The notes beneath the pieces were generated by a model, which did no database searches, was not told the origin of the DNA, and saw only the letters and a list, made by a program, of their open reading frames with translations. Positions 10,300 to 20,707 of a stretch of 64,000 nucleotides of DNA are shown piece after piece. The first letter of the stretch is position 1; every line of letters begins with the position of its first letter. Origin of the DNA: Betaproteobacteria bacterium (GTDB lineage: Bacteria > Pseudomonadota > Gammaproteobacteria > Burkholderiales > Casimicrobiaceae). The position numbers and the translations under genes are program-made. The stretch spans positions 290,989 through 354,988 of the forward strand of contig READ01000015.1 of assembly GCA_004293675.1 (NCBI GenBank). Reading direction: 5' to 3'.

Positions 10300-11103
10300 A
10301 TGAATAACCTTGCCGAATTTAGGGCGTTTGCCGAAACGCTTGCCGAGCTTGCCCGACCCATTGCGCGGCGCTACTTCCGTTCGGATTTGACGGTCATTGA
10401 TAAGCCTGATGCCACGCCAGTCACGCTGGCCGACATGGAAATTGAATCGGCTATTCGCGCCGAAATCGCCCGCGTTTACCCGTCGCACGGCGTTCTTGGG
10501 GAGGAGCACGAATCGACGAATCTCGGCGCGGATTGGGTCTGGGTGATCGACCCGATTGATGGCACCAAGGCTTTTACCTGCGGCAAACCGCAATTCGGCA
10601 CGTTGATCGCGCTTACCCACCACGGTGAGCCCGTTGTCGGCGTGGTCGATCAAGCGATCATCGGCGAGCGCTGGATCGGCGCGCGTGGCTTGGGCGCCAC
10701 GTTTAACGGCGCACCGATTCGAACTAAAGCGCGGGCAAAGACCCTGACAGATGCGATCGTACTAACCACATCGCCCGATATTTTTGTCGGCGACAACAGG
10801 ACTTCGTTTGAACGATTGAAGCGCGCTTGCAAAGGCGTTTACTACGGCGGCGATTGCTACAACTTCGCCTTGCTCGCAGCGGGGCACGTTGATTTGGTCG
10901 TCGAGGCAGGGCTTAAAACAGTCGATTTCGCCGCCCTCGTCAATCCGATCATTGAAGCCGGTGGCGTTTGCTGCGATTGGCGTGGCGAGCCACTGACCCT
11001 CACGAGCGACGGCACGATCATCGCGGCGGCCAACCAAGCGCTCGCTGACGAGGTGCTTGCCGCGCTTGCCCCCTCTCCCGCGGGCGGGAGAGAGTTCGGG
11101 TGA
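10300..11103 (+). CDS. hisN: Inositol monophosphatase family, probable histidinol-phosphatase HisN
   Basis: Mg-dependent phosphatase of the inositol monophosphatase superfamily, 267 residues from the ATG at 10300 (MNNLAEFRAFAETLAELARP). Metal ligands are visible in GEEHE (about residue 69) and DPIDGTKAF (about residues 85-93), with a C-terminal metal-binding aspartate in KTVDFAALVNPI. The pattern DATPVTLADMEIE and the lack of a larger inositol-type loop favour HisN, which dephosphorylates L-histidinol phosphate. Activity on 3'-phosphoadenosine phosphate or inositol phosphate cannot be excluded. The last dozen residues (APSPAGGREFG) are encoded by a CCCTCTCCCGC palindromic repeat rather than by normal gene sequence. 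Confidence 0.8.
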   Translation: MNNLAEFRAFAETLAELARPIARRYFRSDLTVIDKPDATPVTLADMEIESAIRAEIARVYPSHGVLGEEHESTNLGADWVWVIDPIDGTKAFTCGKPQFGTLIALTHHGEPVVGVVDQAIIGERWIGARGLGATFNGAPIRTKARAKTLTDAIVLTTSPDIFVGDNRTSFERLKRACKGVYYGGDCYNFALLAAGHVDLVVEAGLKTVDFAALVNPIIEAGGVCCDWRGEPLTLTSDGTIIAAANQALADEVLAALAPSPAGGREFG

Positions 11104-11108
11104 GGGTG
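11067..11108. repeat. CCCTCTCCCGC REP-like repeat at the hisN 3' end
   Basis: A palindrome CTCTCCCGC/GCGGGAGAG at 11073-11081 and 11084-11092 is followed by GTTCGGGTGAGGG. This is a widely distributed proteobacterial repeat type. It overlaps the last codons of hisN and supplies its stop codon. Confidence 0.75.
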
Positions 11109-11224
11109 TTGATGCAGCAAAACCGACACTGTTTGGCGCGGTCATTCAATACCCACCGAAGCTCAAGCGCTCATCCACACTTGGGCGGCGAGCGTGTCAC
11201 AGCTTCCGCTTCGGGCGCGTCAAG

Positions 11225-11989
11225 ATGATTGATCCCCTCTTTCGCGCCCTCGTTGACCGAGAAATCAAAAACCGATTTCTGGGCGGTGCGCTCTCGCCCA
11301 TTTGGTGGCTCGCTCAACCGCTTCTCACACTGGGCGTTTACGCGATTGTGTTTGGCTTGTTCATGCGCGCGCCGGTGCCGCCGTCCTATGGCGACAGTTT
11401 TGTGGCGTTTCTCGCGGTGGGTTTGTGGCCGTGGATTGCTTTTGCCGAGGCAGTGACTCGGAGCGCGTCGAGCTTGATTGCACAGGCCGCGTTGATTACG
11501 CGCACCGCCTTGCCGCGAATCTATGTGCCGTTGTCCGTGGTGGTCGTGAGCCTCGCGCTCAATTGGTTGGCGCTCACGGTGATTGTTGTGGGCTTCAAAG
11601 TGCTGGGCATGCAGGTTTATTTGAGCGGGATTGTGTTTTCGCTACCGGCGTGGATTGCCTTGTTGTTGATCGCCATCGGGTTGGCGTGGATGGTTTCGGC
11701 AGCACAGGTGTTGGTTCGAGACATTGACGGCATGCTCGCACCGGTCTTTATGTTGCTCTCGTTCATTTGCGGTATCCAGTACGGAATTGATTCAATTCCC
11801 GCGCAGTGGCGCGATGTGATTTTGACCAATCCGTTCACGCACTTGATCGCGCGGATGCGCGACACGTATCTCGCGGGCGCCGGATTCGTGTGGCTTGATG
11901 CTGCGTTTTTGTTGGGCGGTGCGATCATCGCAGCGGCGGGGTACGGCTTCTTTAAACGGGTCGCGCCGCACGTGGACGATTACCTATGA
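11225..11989 (+). CDS. Polysaccharide ABC exporter permease, Wzm-like
   Basis: Membrane subunit of an ABC-2 exporter for lipid-linked polysaccharide, such as O-antigen, capsule or teichoic-acid-like polymers. The 254-residue product starts [21 protein letters not shown] and has the ABC-2 pattern [23 protein letters not shown]. Six hydrophobic segments follow, and the last cytoplasmic tail ends [13 protein letters not shown]. The ATG at 11225 was chosen because the upstream in-frame stretch is repeat sequence and not conserved. Its stop codon overlaps the ATG of the ATPase gene (ATGA). No glycosyltransferase is encoded nearby, so the exported polymer is unknown. Confidence 0.85.
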   Translation: MIDPLFRALVDREIKNRFLGGALSPIWWLAQPLLTLGVYAIVFGLFMRAPVPPSYGDSFVAFLAVGLWPWIAFAEAVTRSASSLIAQAALITRTALPRIYVPLSVVVVSLALNWLALTVIVVGFKVLGMQVYLSGIVFSLPAWIALLLIAIGLAWMVSAAQVLVRDIDGMLAPVFMLLSFICGIQYGIDSIPAQWRDVILTNPFTHLIARMRDTYLAGAGFVWLDAAFLLGGAIIAAAGYGFFKRVAPHVDDYL

Positions 11990-13143
11990 GCGACGTGCTT
12001 TTAAGCGTTCAACACGTCAGCAAAGTATTCCCCAAAATAGGGCGACACGGCGCGGGTTTTGCCGCACTAGCGCGATTGCTGGCTGCGCGGCCATCCAACG
12101 ATGGTTTCCAAGCGCTCTCTGACATCGATTTCACTGTGCGACGTGGCGAATCCTTTGCGCTCGTGGGTGAAAACGGCGCGGGCAAATCAACGCTCTTGAA
12201 GATCATTGCGGGCGTGTTGCAACCCTCGCACGGCCAGGTCGCGCGCGTCGGCAGTGTTGGCGCGCTCTTGGAATTGGGCGCAGGATTTCATCCCGAATAC
12301 ACCGGTCGCGAAAATTTGAAATTAGCCGCCGCGCTGCAAGGGCTCACCGGCAAATCGTTTGACGCGAAGCTCGATGAAATCATCGCCTTTGCCGACATCG
12401 GCGAGCACATCGATGCGCCCATCAAAACCTATTCGTCGGGTATGGTGGTGCGATTAGGTTTTGCCTTGGTCACGGCGCTAAAACCCGATCTGCTCATCAC
12501 GGACGAAGTGCTTGCGGTAGGCGACGAATCATTTCAAAACAAGTGCATCGCTTGGATGGAAGCGTACTTGGCGGACGGCGGCACGTTGCTTTTGGTGTCG
12601 CATTCGCTGTATCACGTGAAAAAACTGGCGCAGCGCGCGGTGTGGCTCGATCACGGCCGCGCTCGAATGAACGGCTCGGCGAACGACGTTGCTGTCGCTT
12701 ATCAAGCGTTTCACGAAGAAAAGCAAGCCGCAGCGAAACAAATTGCTGTGGCAAAAGATGTAACTGCGCTCGGGCAATATGCAGTAGTAACGCTACAGAT
12801 TGACACGCTGAGTGTGGACGGAATGACCGCGCGGGGAGTCTTGAAAAGCCGCGACGGTCGCCGCCCGCGGGTCGCCGTCGGCGTGGTTCGGATCGACGGA
12901 ACGCCGGTGTATGGCACCACGTGCGAGCTCGATGCGTTTGGCTTGCGTGAATCGGGTTCAGGTCAGTTTGAGTTTGCGCTTACTTTCTCCGATTGGCGCT
13001 TGCTTCCGGGCGTATACAAATTCAAAGCCCACGCTATGGACCCTGAAGGCATGCGGCTTTATGACACCGTGGAGCGTGAGTTTACGGTGCTTGGCGACTC
13101 GCGCGAACTCGGTTTGGTGCGGCTGCCGCATTCGTGGTCGTAG
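11986..13143 (+). CDS. Polysaccharide ABC exporter ATPase with C-terminal Wzt domain
   Basis: ATP-binding subunit paired with the permease it overlaps. The product is 385 residues. The nucleotide-binding domain has Walker [10 protein letters not shown] at 62-70, the signature YSSGM at 149-153 and Walker B LLITDE at 169-174. After about residue 245 a beta-rich domain follows. Its position and length match the Wzt C-terminal domain, which in O9a-type systems binds the capped end of the O-polysaccharide. Its presence suggests that the substrate carries a terminal cap. Translational coupling to the permease indicates a stoichiometric complex. Confidence 0.88.
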   Translation: MSDVLLSVQHVSKVFPKIGRHGAGFAALARLLAARPSNDGFQALSDIDFTVRRGESFALVGENGAGKSTLLKIIAGVLQPSHGQVARVGSVGALLELGAGFHPEYTGRENLKLAAALQGLTGKSFDAKLDEIIAFADIGEHIDAPIKTYSSGMVVRLGFALVTALKPDLLITDEVLAVGDESFQNKCIAWMEAYLADGGTLLLVSHSLYHVKKLAQRAVWLDHGRARMNGSANDVAVAYQAFHEEKQAAAKQIAVAKDVTALGQYAVVTLQIDTLSVDGMTARGVLKSRDGRRPRVAVGVVRIDGTPVYGTTCELDAFGLRESGSGQFEFALTFSDWRLLPGVYKFKAHAMDPEGMRLYDTVEREFTVLGDSRELGLVRLPHSWS

Positions 13144-13211
13144 CCAATCGCCGTCGACGGCACGCCGCAAGTCTGGTTCGTTGTTGGTTACGGTAGTTTC
13201 ATTAAACTTTA

Positions 13212-13304
13212 CCCGTTGAGGCCTTATTCTAAATGGGGTATCTACCTATTTGATCGGTTATTGAAAACCTTACTAAATACGCCTAAAGCCTTATTTCACA
13301 AGGC
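13212..13304. repeat. AATAAGG-type element, degenerate copy 2
   Basis: The left end CCCGTTGAGGCCTTATT and right end AGCCTTATTTCACAAGG carry the family core GCCTTATT. The left arm is not a clean inverted copy, so the element is rearranged or decayed compared with the copies at 23664 and 39494. Confidence 0.45.
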
Positions 13305-13379
13305 ATTACGGAGATAAGTTTAGCTGTCTGTCTACTCGCCAATTCATTGGAATGCGCGCTCCAATACTTCAATGCCGCA

Positions 13380-13409
13380 TTGCAACAATTTCATTTCGCT
13401 GTCTATAAT
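13380..13409 (+). promoter_or_regulatory. Predicted sigma70 promoter of the atp operon
   Basis: TTGCAA (13380-13385) and a perfect TATAAT (13404-13409) are separated by 18 bp. The -10 box is about 110 bp upstream of atpI, which leaves room for a leader. This is a sequence prediction only. Confidence 0.6.
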
Positions 13410-13518
13410 CATGGGCTTTGTTGGATTGACAACGCTTCGTTGAAGCGGCGCAAACACTTCATAGATTTGGCGTACGCCTCGTGTTGTTTTCACGAAACCG
13501 AGACCGAAATTTCTGAAT

Positions 13519-13893
13519 ATGTTGAGCGACGTCAGCCTACAAAGTCCCACCATCCGACGCATGCTTTTCGTGCAGTTGGGTATTACAGTGGGGTTCGCGA
13601 TCATCGCGGGGATCGTATCGGGGGAGCACGGCGCAGTGTCAGCCATTTTGGGCGGACTCACCAACGTGTTTGCTTCGGTGATCTATGTGTTTGTCGCAAA
13701 TCTTGGATTACGGCAGGGTAGAGGTGACGGGCTTTGGCCTTTGCTTCGGGCGGAACTCGTAAAACTCATGTTCATGGCCATTCAACTTGGCATCGTACTG
13801 AAGTTTTATGCGTCGCTGGTGGTGCCAGCGCTGTTCATTACATTTTTCGTTACCTTGTTGGCATGGCGAATGACGCTACTGACCAAGAAGTAA
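13519..13893 (+). CDS. atpI: ATP synthase subunit I
   Basis: Small hydrophobic protein encoded first in the operon. AtpI helps assemble the c-ring of the membrane sector and is not part of the finished enzyme. The product is 124 residues with four predicted membrane segments: RMLFVQLGITVGFAIIAGI, AVSAILGGLTNVFASVIYVF, LVKLMFMAIQLGIVLKFYA and VVPALFITFFVTLLAWRM. The arrangement and the C-terminal KLMFMAIQ...FFVTLLAW stretch are typical. The sequence starts at ATG 13519, and an overlapping longer frame in another register was rejected. It is followed 38 bp later by atpB. Confidence 0.88.
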   Translation: MLSDVSLQSPTIRRMLFVQLGITVGFAIIAGIVSGEHGAVSAILGGLTNVFASVIYVFVANLGLRQGRGDGLWPLLRAELVKLMFMAIQLGIVLKFYASLVVPALFITFFVTLLAWRMTLLTKK

Positions 13894-13931
13894 TGGCACA
13901 ACAAGACATAGACGGATTAACGAGTTAACTT

Positions 13932-14747
13932 ATGGCAAGCGAATCAGGCGCGACCAAGACAGCCACCGAGTACATCCAAGGCCATTTGACCAATTACACG
14001 GTCAATTACAGCGGCTCGACCATCCATATGGACACCGTCATCACCTCGTGGCTGCTCGGCGCTGTTGCGTTTGGCTTGCTCTGGCTGGCCTCGCGCGCTG
14101 TACAAAAAGAAGGCGTGCCCGGTAAGGTGCAAGCGTTTGTGGAGCTGGTGTACGACTTCGTAGACGGCCAAGTCAAAGACATGTTCTCAGGCGATCGCCG
14201 CTTCATCACGGGCGTATGTTTCACCGTGTTTGTGTGGATTCTGGTCATGAACATGGTCAAGTTTGTGCCCGTGGATTTTCTCGGATTGTTCACGCATCTA
14301 TTCGCGCCACACTGGAAACCCGTAGCCACCGCTGATCTCAACACCACGCTCGCACTGTCGCTGTCGGTGATTTTGTTGGTGATCGTTTTAAGCATCAAGG
14401 CCAAGTCGTTCGGCGGCTACATGCACGAGCTGTTTTGCACACCGTTTCACGGCCCCAACATCGTCGCCATCATCATCCTTGCGCCGTTTAACTTCGTGTT
14501 TCAGATGATCGAGCTTATTTCTAAGCCGCTATCGCTCGCACTTCGACTCTACGGCAATATGTACGCTGGTGAAATCATTTTCTTGCTGATTTCGCTGCTC
14601 TCAGCAGCGGGCATCGGCGGCGTCTTCTTCGGCGGGCTTCTGCACGCTGGATGGGCCATCTTCCACATTTTGGTGGTGCCGCTGCAAGCCTTCATCTTCA
14701 TGATGTTGACCGCGGTTTACTTAGCGATGGCGCACGAAGCACATTAA
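13932..14747 (+). CDS. atpB: ATP synthase Fo subunit a
   Basis: Stator subunit of the Fo motor that forms the two proton half-channels beside the c-ring. The product is 271 residues with six hydrophobic segments. The essential arginine is in the conserved block PLSLALRLYGNMYAGEIIF near residue 200. The N-terminal region (residues 8-35) resembles the periplasmic start of betaproteobacterial subunit a. It lies between atpI and atpE with short spacers, and is part of the single atp operon. Confidence 0.97.
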   Translation: MASESGATKTATEYIQGHLTNYTVNYSGSTIHMDTVITSWLLGAVAFGLLWLASRAVQKEGVPGKVQAFVELVYDFVDGQVKDMFSGDRRFITGVCFTVFVWILVMNMVKFVPVDFLGLFTHLFAPHWKPVATADLNTTLALSLSVILLVIVLSIKAKSFGGYMHELFCTPFHGPNIVAIIILAPFNFVFQMIELISKPLSLALRLYGNMYAGEIIFLLISLLSAAGIGGVFFGGLLHAGWAIFHILVVPLQAFIFMMLTAVYLAMAHEAH

Positions 14748-14774
14748 TCGCCGACCCACAATTTTCGACCTTAA

Positions 14775-15092
<318 letters not shown>

Positions 15093-15134
15093 GCGATCGT
15101 TGTCCATTAACGTAATCAGAAAGAGGTCAATGTC

Positions 15135-15605
15135 ATGAATATCGGCATGACTCTGGTCCTTCAAGCGATCGGCTTTTTCATCTTTTTGTACGTCACGGTG
15201 AAATTCGTGCTTCCGCCCCTGGCTGAAGCGATCGAATCCCGTCGCCGTACGATTTCAGACGGCCTGGCCGAAGCTGAAAAAGGAAAAGCCTCGCTCGCCA
15301 TTGCGCAGAAGGAAGTTGACAAAATGATCGGCGAGGCGAAAGCCAAGGCTGCTGACATCATCGCTCAGGGCGAGAAACAGCGCAGCGCGACGATTGAAGC
15401 CTCAAAGGGCGAAGCAAAGACAGCCGGCGAACGCGAAAAAGCGTCTGCCGCCGCTGAAATTGCCCAGCTATCGGTGAAGGCAAAAGAAGAATTGCGTGAC
15501 CGCGTTGCCGAATTGGCGGTCGCGGGCGCGCAGAAAATCCTTAAGCGCGAAATCAACCCACAAGTCCACAGTGATTTGTTGGGCCAATTGAAAGCTGAGC
15601 TGTAA
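15135..15605 (+). CDS. atpF: ATP synthase Fo subunit b
   Basis: Peripheral stalk subunit that links Fo to the F1 head as a dimer. The product is 156 residues: one N-terminal membrane helix (about residues 5-27, ending in FVLPPLAEAIESRRR) and then a long charged coiled coil rich in Ala, Lys and Glu through the C-terminus. It has the usual proteobacterial b-subunit length and is followed two bases later by atpH. Confidence 0.96.
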   Translation: MNIGMTLVLQAIGFFIFLYVTVKFVLPPLAEAIESRRRTISDGLAEAEKGKASLAIAQKEVDKMIGEAKAKAADIIAQGEKQRSATIEASKGEAKTAGEREKASAAAEIAQLSVKAKEELRDRVAELAVAGAQKILKREINPQVHSDLLGQLKAEL

Positions 15606-15607
15606 TC

Positions 15608-16144
15608 ATGGCCGAACTCGCGACCATCGCTCGTCCGTACGCTGAAGCCGCATTCGCTTTGGCGCGCGACAACAAAGCGCTGCCGCAGTGGGCGGAAACG
15701 CTCGCCCTGCTCTCTGGCATTGCCTCGGATGCGAAAGTGTCCGCAGCCGTCGATAACCCGAAGCTCACGATCGCCCAAAAGCAATCGATGTTCACCACGG
15801 TATGTGGCGACAAGCTGAGCGGCGATACCGCGAGTTTCGTCAAGGTACTGCTCGACGCTGATCGAGTGAAGCTGTTGCCGCAGATCAATGAGCACTTCCA
15901 AGCGCTCAAGCGAAATGCCGAAAACGTCGCTCGCGCGACCATCGTTTCTGCCTTTCCGTTGACGGATGCACAGCGCGCGGACCTTAAAGCGGGTCTTGCG
16001 AAACGCTACGGACGCGACATTGAAATCGTCGAGCAAACTGACAACAGCCTGCTCGGCGGTGCCAAGATCATCGTGGGCGATCAAGTGATTGATCGCACCG
16101 TGATCGGGCAATTGAACAAGATGGAACGAAGCATCAAGGCCTAG
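15608..16144 (+). CDS. atpH: ATP synthase F1 subunit delta
   Basis: F1 subunit that joins the peripheral stalk (b) to the top of the alpha-beta hexamer. The product is 178 residues. It opens with ATIARPYAEAAFALA and closes with the conserved beta hairpin DNSLLGGAKIIVGDQVIDRTVIGQLNKM. It begins two bases after atpF. A 148-bp gap with a hairpin-forming repeat separates it from atpA, which is unusual for this operon. Confidence 0.96.
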   Translation: MAELATIARPYAEAAFALARDNKALPQWAETLALLSGIASDAKVSAAVDNPKLTIAQKQSMFTTVCGDKLSGDTASFVKVLLDADRVKLLPQINEHFQALKRNAENVARATIVSAFPLTDAQRADLKAGLAKRYGRDIEIVEQTDNSLLGGAKIIVGDQVIDRTVIGQLNKMERSIKA

Positions 16145-16150
16145 CCTTGA

Positions 16151-16245
16151 TGATGACGAAATAACGAATGACGAGTGACGAAAGCGCTTAGACGAAGCTA
16201 GATTATTGGTGAAGGTTTCCGTCCTTCGTCGTTGGTCCTTCGTCC
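16151..16245. repeat. Heptad-armed inverted repeat, copy B (inside atp operon)
   Basis: A left arm of GACGAAN-type heptads (about 16151-16180) faces four CGTCNTT-type heptads (16218-16245: CGTCCTT, CGTCGTT, GGTCCTT, CGTCCTG) across about 37 nt. It lies entirely within the atpH-atpA spacer, so it would be transcribed as a hairpin in the atp mRNA. Confidence 0.75.
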
Positions 16246-16292
16246 TGCTTTTAACCAAACCTTAACGAACCTCCGGCTCTGGAGAAATTGCA

Positions 16293-17834
16293 ATGAATTT
16301 GAATCCCTCTGAAATCAGCGAACTGATTAAAGCCAAGATCGCGAATCTGGACGTTGGCAGCGAAGTGCGGACCCAGGGCACGGTGGTCTCGGTGACCGAC
16401 GGTATTTGCCGCGTGCACGGTCTGGCCGATGTGATGCAAGGCGAGATGTTGGAATTCCCCGGCAACACGTTCGGCCTCGCGTTGAACTTGGAGCGTGACT
16501 CTGTTGGCGCCGTAATTTTGGGCTCGTACGAGCACATCACCGAAGGCGACACCGTAAAAAGTACCGGCCGCATTCTGTCGGTGCCCGTCGGTCGTGAATT
16601 GATTGGTCGTGTGGTTAACGCCCTCGGCGAACCCGTTGACGGCAAGGGCCCGATCAACGCCAAAGAATCCGACGTGATCGAAAAGGTCGCACCGGGCGTG
16701 ATCGCTCGTAAATCGGTGTCGCAGCCTGTGCAAACGGGTATCAAAGCGATTGACGCGATGGTGCCAGTGGGCCGCGGTCAGCGCGAGCTGATCATTGGTG
16801 ATCGTCAAACCGGCAAAACAGCCGTGGCGATTGACACCATCATCAACCAAAAGGGCAAGGACCTCATCTGCGTTTACGTCGCGATCGGTCAAAAGGCCTC
16901 GACGGTTGTGAACGTCGTTAAAAAGCTCGAAGAAGCCGGCGCGATGGCCTACACCATCGTCGTTGCTGCAACAGCCTCTGATTCGCCAGCGATGCAATAT
17001 CTGTCGGCCTACGCCGGCTGCACGATGGGTGAATACTTCCGTGATCGCGGCGAAGATTCCTTGATCGTTTACGACGATCTGTCGAAGCAAGCTGTGGCTT
17101 ACCGCCAAATTTCTTTGTTGCTGCGCCGTCCACCAGGCCGCGAAGCCTTCCCCGGCGACGTGTTCTACCTCCACAGCCGCCTGCTTGAGCGCGCGGCTCG
17201 TGTGAACGAAGACTACGTTGAGAAATTCACCAAAGGTGCCGTTAAGGGCAAAACCGGCTCGCTCACCGCGCTGCCAGTGATCGAAACGCAAGCAGGCGAC
17301 GTGTCCGCATTCGTTCCGACCAACGTGATTTCGATTACCGACGGCCAGATCTTCCTTGAGACCGATCTGTTTAACGCTGGTATCCGTCCCGCGATTAACG
17401 CCGGTATTTCGGTGTCACGCGTCGGTGGCGCAGCACAAACGAAGATCATCAAAAAGCTCGGCGGCGGTGTGCGTCTCGCACTCGCGCAGTATCGTGAGCT
17501 CGCAGCGTTCGCGCAGTTCGCATCCGATCTTGATGAGGCCACACGTAAGCAATTGGAGCGTGGTCGCCTCGTGACCGAGCTCATGAAGCAAGCGCAATAC
17601 GCGCCGCTTTCAGTCTCCGAAATGGCCTTCACGCTGTTCGGTGTGAACAACGGCTTCTTCGACGACATCGAAATCAAGAAAGTGTTGCCTGCTGAAAAGG
17701 CGCTGCATAAATTCATGCAGACCAAGTACGCCGATTTGACCAAGCGTATCGAGGACACCAAAGATTTGTCGAAGGATGATGAAACCGCGCTCACCGCGGC
17801 GATGAAAGACTTCAAAGCCAACGGTTCGTTCTAA
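16293..17834 (+). CDS. atpA: ATP synthase F1 subunit alpha
   Basis: Non-catalytic nucleotide-binding subunit of the F1 hexamer. The 513 residues carry the P-loop GDRQTGKT at 169-176 and the conserved segment [21 protein letters not shown]. They also have the alpha signature [13 protein letters not shown], with the arginine finger that reaches the neighbouring beta site. It starts [16 protein letters not shown] after GGCTCTGGAGA and is full length. It comes after the heptad hairpin and 23 bp before atpG. Confidence 0.97.
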   Translation: MNLNPSEISELIKAKIANLDVGSEVRTQGTVVSVTDGICRVHGLADVMQGEMLEFPGNTFGLALNLERDSVGAVILGSYEHITEGDTVKSTGRILSVPVGRELIGRVVNALGEPVDGKGPINAKESDVIEKVAPGVIARKSVSQPVQTGIKAIDAMVPVGRGQRELIIGDRQTGKTAVAIDTIINQKGKDLICVYVAIGQKASTVVNVVKKLEEAGAMAYTIVVAATASDSPAMQYLSAYAGCTMGEYFRDRGEDSLIVYDDLSKQAVAYRQISLLLRRPPGREAFPGDVFYLHSRLLERAARVNEDYVEKFTKGAVKGKTGSLTALPVIETQAGDVSAFVPTNVISITDGQIFLETDLFNAGIRPAINAGISVSRVGGAAQTKIIKKLGGGVRLALAQYRELAAFAQFASDLDEATRKQLERGRLVTELMKQAQYAPLSVSEMAFTLFGVNNGFFDDIEIKKVLPAEKALHKFMQTKYADLTKRIEDTKDLSKDDETALTAAMKDFKANGSF

Positions 17835-17857
17835 TTTAGGCTGCCCGAAAGCAAATC

Positions 17858-18736
17858 ATGGCTGGCTCAAAAGAGATTAGAACCAAGATCAAAAGCGTGC
17901 AAAACACGCGAAAGATCACTAAGGCGATGGAAATGGTCGCCGCGTCCAAAATGCGCAAAGCGCAGGAGCGGATGCGCGCGGCTCGTCCTTACGCCGATAA
18001 GGTCAGAAACATCGCCGCTCACATGGGCGCTGCGAATCCTGAGTACCAACATCCGTTTCTCATCAAGCGCGACAAGCAAGTCAATGCGGGCATGATCGTT
18101 GTCACCACTGACAAAGGTCTCTGCGGCGGCATGAACACCAACATTTTGCGCGCCGTGGTTGCCAAGTTTAAAGAGCTTGAAGCGGCTGGCACCAAAGTGC
18201 AAGTCACAGCGATTGGCACCAAGGGCTTTGGCTTCATGAATCGCTTCGGCGCGAAGCTCTCGTCGCATGTGGTCGGTTTGGGTGACACGCCGCATCTCGA
18301 GAAATTGATCGGCGCGGTCAAGGTTCAGCTCGATGCCTACGAAAAAGGCGAAGTCGATTCGGTGTACTTGGCCTACACCAAGTTCATCAACACGATGAAG
18401 CAAGAGCCGGTTGTGCAACAGCTGCTGCCGTTGACGCCCGACATGCTCGAGCAATCGGCTGCGGAAAAGGCGGCTTACAGCTGGGATTACATCTACGAGC
18501 CCGATGCGAAGACCGTTGTTGATGAACTGCTTGTGCGCTACGTTGAAGCGCTGGTGTACCAAGCGGTGGCAGAAAACCTGGCGTCTGAGCAATCAGCGCG
18601 TATGGTGGCCATGAAAGCCGCATCAGACAACGCGAAATCGGTGATTGGCGACTTGCAGTTGGTTTACAACAAAGCACGTCAAGCCGCCATTACCAAAGAA
18701 CTCTCCGAAATCGTTTCCGGCGCAGCCGCCGTTTAA
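17858..18736 (+). CDS. atpG: ATP synthase F1 subunit gamma
   Basis: Central rotor shaft that turns inside the alpha-beta hexamer. The product is 292 residues with the expected N-terminal helix ([31 protein letters not shown]). The C-terminal helix [36 protein letters not shown] completes the antiparallel coiled coil. The central Rossmann-like domain carries [12 protein letters not shown] near residue 86. It lies between atpA and atpD in the operon. Confidence 0.97.
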   Translation: MAGSKEIRTKIKSVQNTRKITKAMEMVAASKMRKAQERMRAARPYADKVRNIAAHMGAANPEYQHPFLIKRDKQVNAGMIVVTTDKGLCGGMNTNILRAVVAKFKELEAAGTKVQVTAIGTKGFGFMNRFGAKLSSHVVGLGDTPHLEKLIGAVKVQLDAYEKGEVDSVYLAYTKFINTMKQEPVVQQLLPLTPDMLEQSAAEKAAYSWDYIYEPDAKTVVDELLVRYVEALVYQAVAENLASEQSARMVAMKAASDNAKSVIGDLQLVYNKARQAAITKELSEIVSGAAAV

Positions 18737-18768
18737 CGATCACGACCATTTATTTGAATTAGAGATAA

Positions 18769-20190
<1,422 letters not shown>

Positions 20191-20199
20191 GGCTTCACC

Positions 20200-20613
20200 A
20201 TGGCAACCCTTCACGTAGACGTCGTCAGCGCTGAAACCTCGATTTACTCGGGGCCGGCAAAGTTTGTCGCGCTCCCCGGTGAATCTGGCGAGCTCGGCAT
20301 TTTGCCCAAGCACACGCCGCTGATTACGCGCATTCGTCCCGGTGCAGTGCGCATCGAAAAAGAGGACGGCAGCGAAGAATTCGTATTCGTCGCCGGCGGC
20401 ATTCTTGAAGTGCAGCCCAACGTCGTGACCGTGCTGGCCGACACCGCCATTCGCGGCAAAGACTTGGACGAAGCGAAAGCCGCCGAAGCCAAGAAGCGCG
20501 CCGAGGAAATGCTTCGAAACAACGATGCAGCAATTGATTACGCTGCGGCGCAGGCTGAACTTGCTTCTGCGGTTGCTCAGTTGGCAGCGATTCGGAAGCT
20601 TCGCGCAAAGTAG
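20200..20613 (+). CDS. atpC: ATP synthase F1 subunit epsilon
   Basis: Rotor subunit that sits at the foot of gamma and can inhibit ATP hydrolysis. The product is 137 residues. It has the N-terminal beta-barrel ([41 protein letters not shown]) and a C-terminal helical hairpin rich in Ala, Lys and Glu. It is the last gene of the operon, nine bases after atpD, and is followed by a strong terminator. Confidence 0.96.
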   Translation: MATLHVDVVSAETSIYSGPAKFVALPGESGELGILPKHTPLITRIRPGAVRIEKEDGSEEFVFVAGGILEVQPNVVTVLADTAIRGKDLDEAKAAEAKKRAEEMLRNNDAAIDYAAAQAELASAVAQLAAIRKLRAK

Positions 20614-20633
20614 TCGATTCGTTGGATGGTGCC

Positions 20634-20662
20634 AAAAAAACGCAGCTCCGGCTGCGTTTTTG
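20634..20662 (+). terminator. Rho-independent terminator of the atp operon
   Basis: The stem CGCAGC/GCTGCG with a TCCG loop is flanked by A7 on the left and TTTTTG on the right. It can act in both directions and so may also end the convergent pullulanase transcript. Confidence 0.9.
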
Positions 20663-20707
20663 TTTGTGGCGGCTCGAATCGGCGGGTTGCTGTTCGGAGC
20701 GGCCGCG

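Larger units (their letters stand above)
13144..13518. other. Intergenic region upstream of the atp operon
   Basis: This is 375 bp without a gene. It holds a degenerate AATAAGG-type repeat (about 13212-13304) and, nearer to atpI, a good sigma70 promoter. Short open frames here have no recognisable protein. Confidence 0.6.

Noticed and set aside
13347..13721. Separate protein gene overlapping the start of atpI
   Set aside because: It lacks a plausible start region or any recognisable protein pattern, and it overlaps atpI in another frame.
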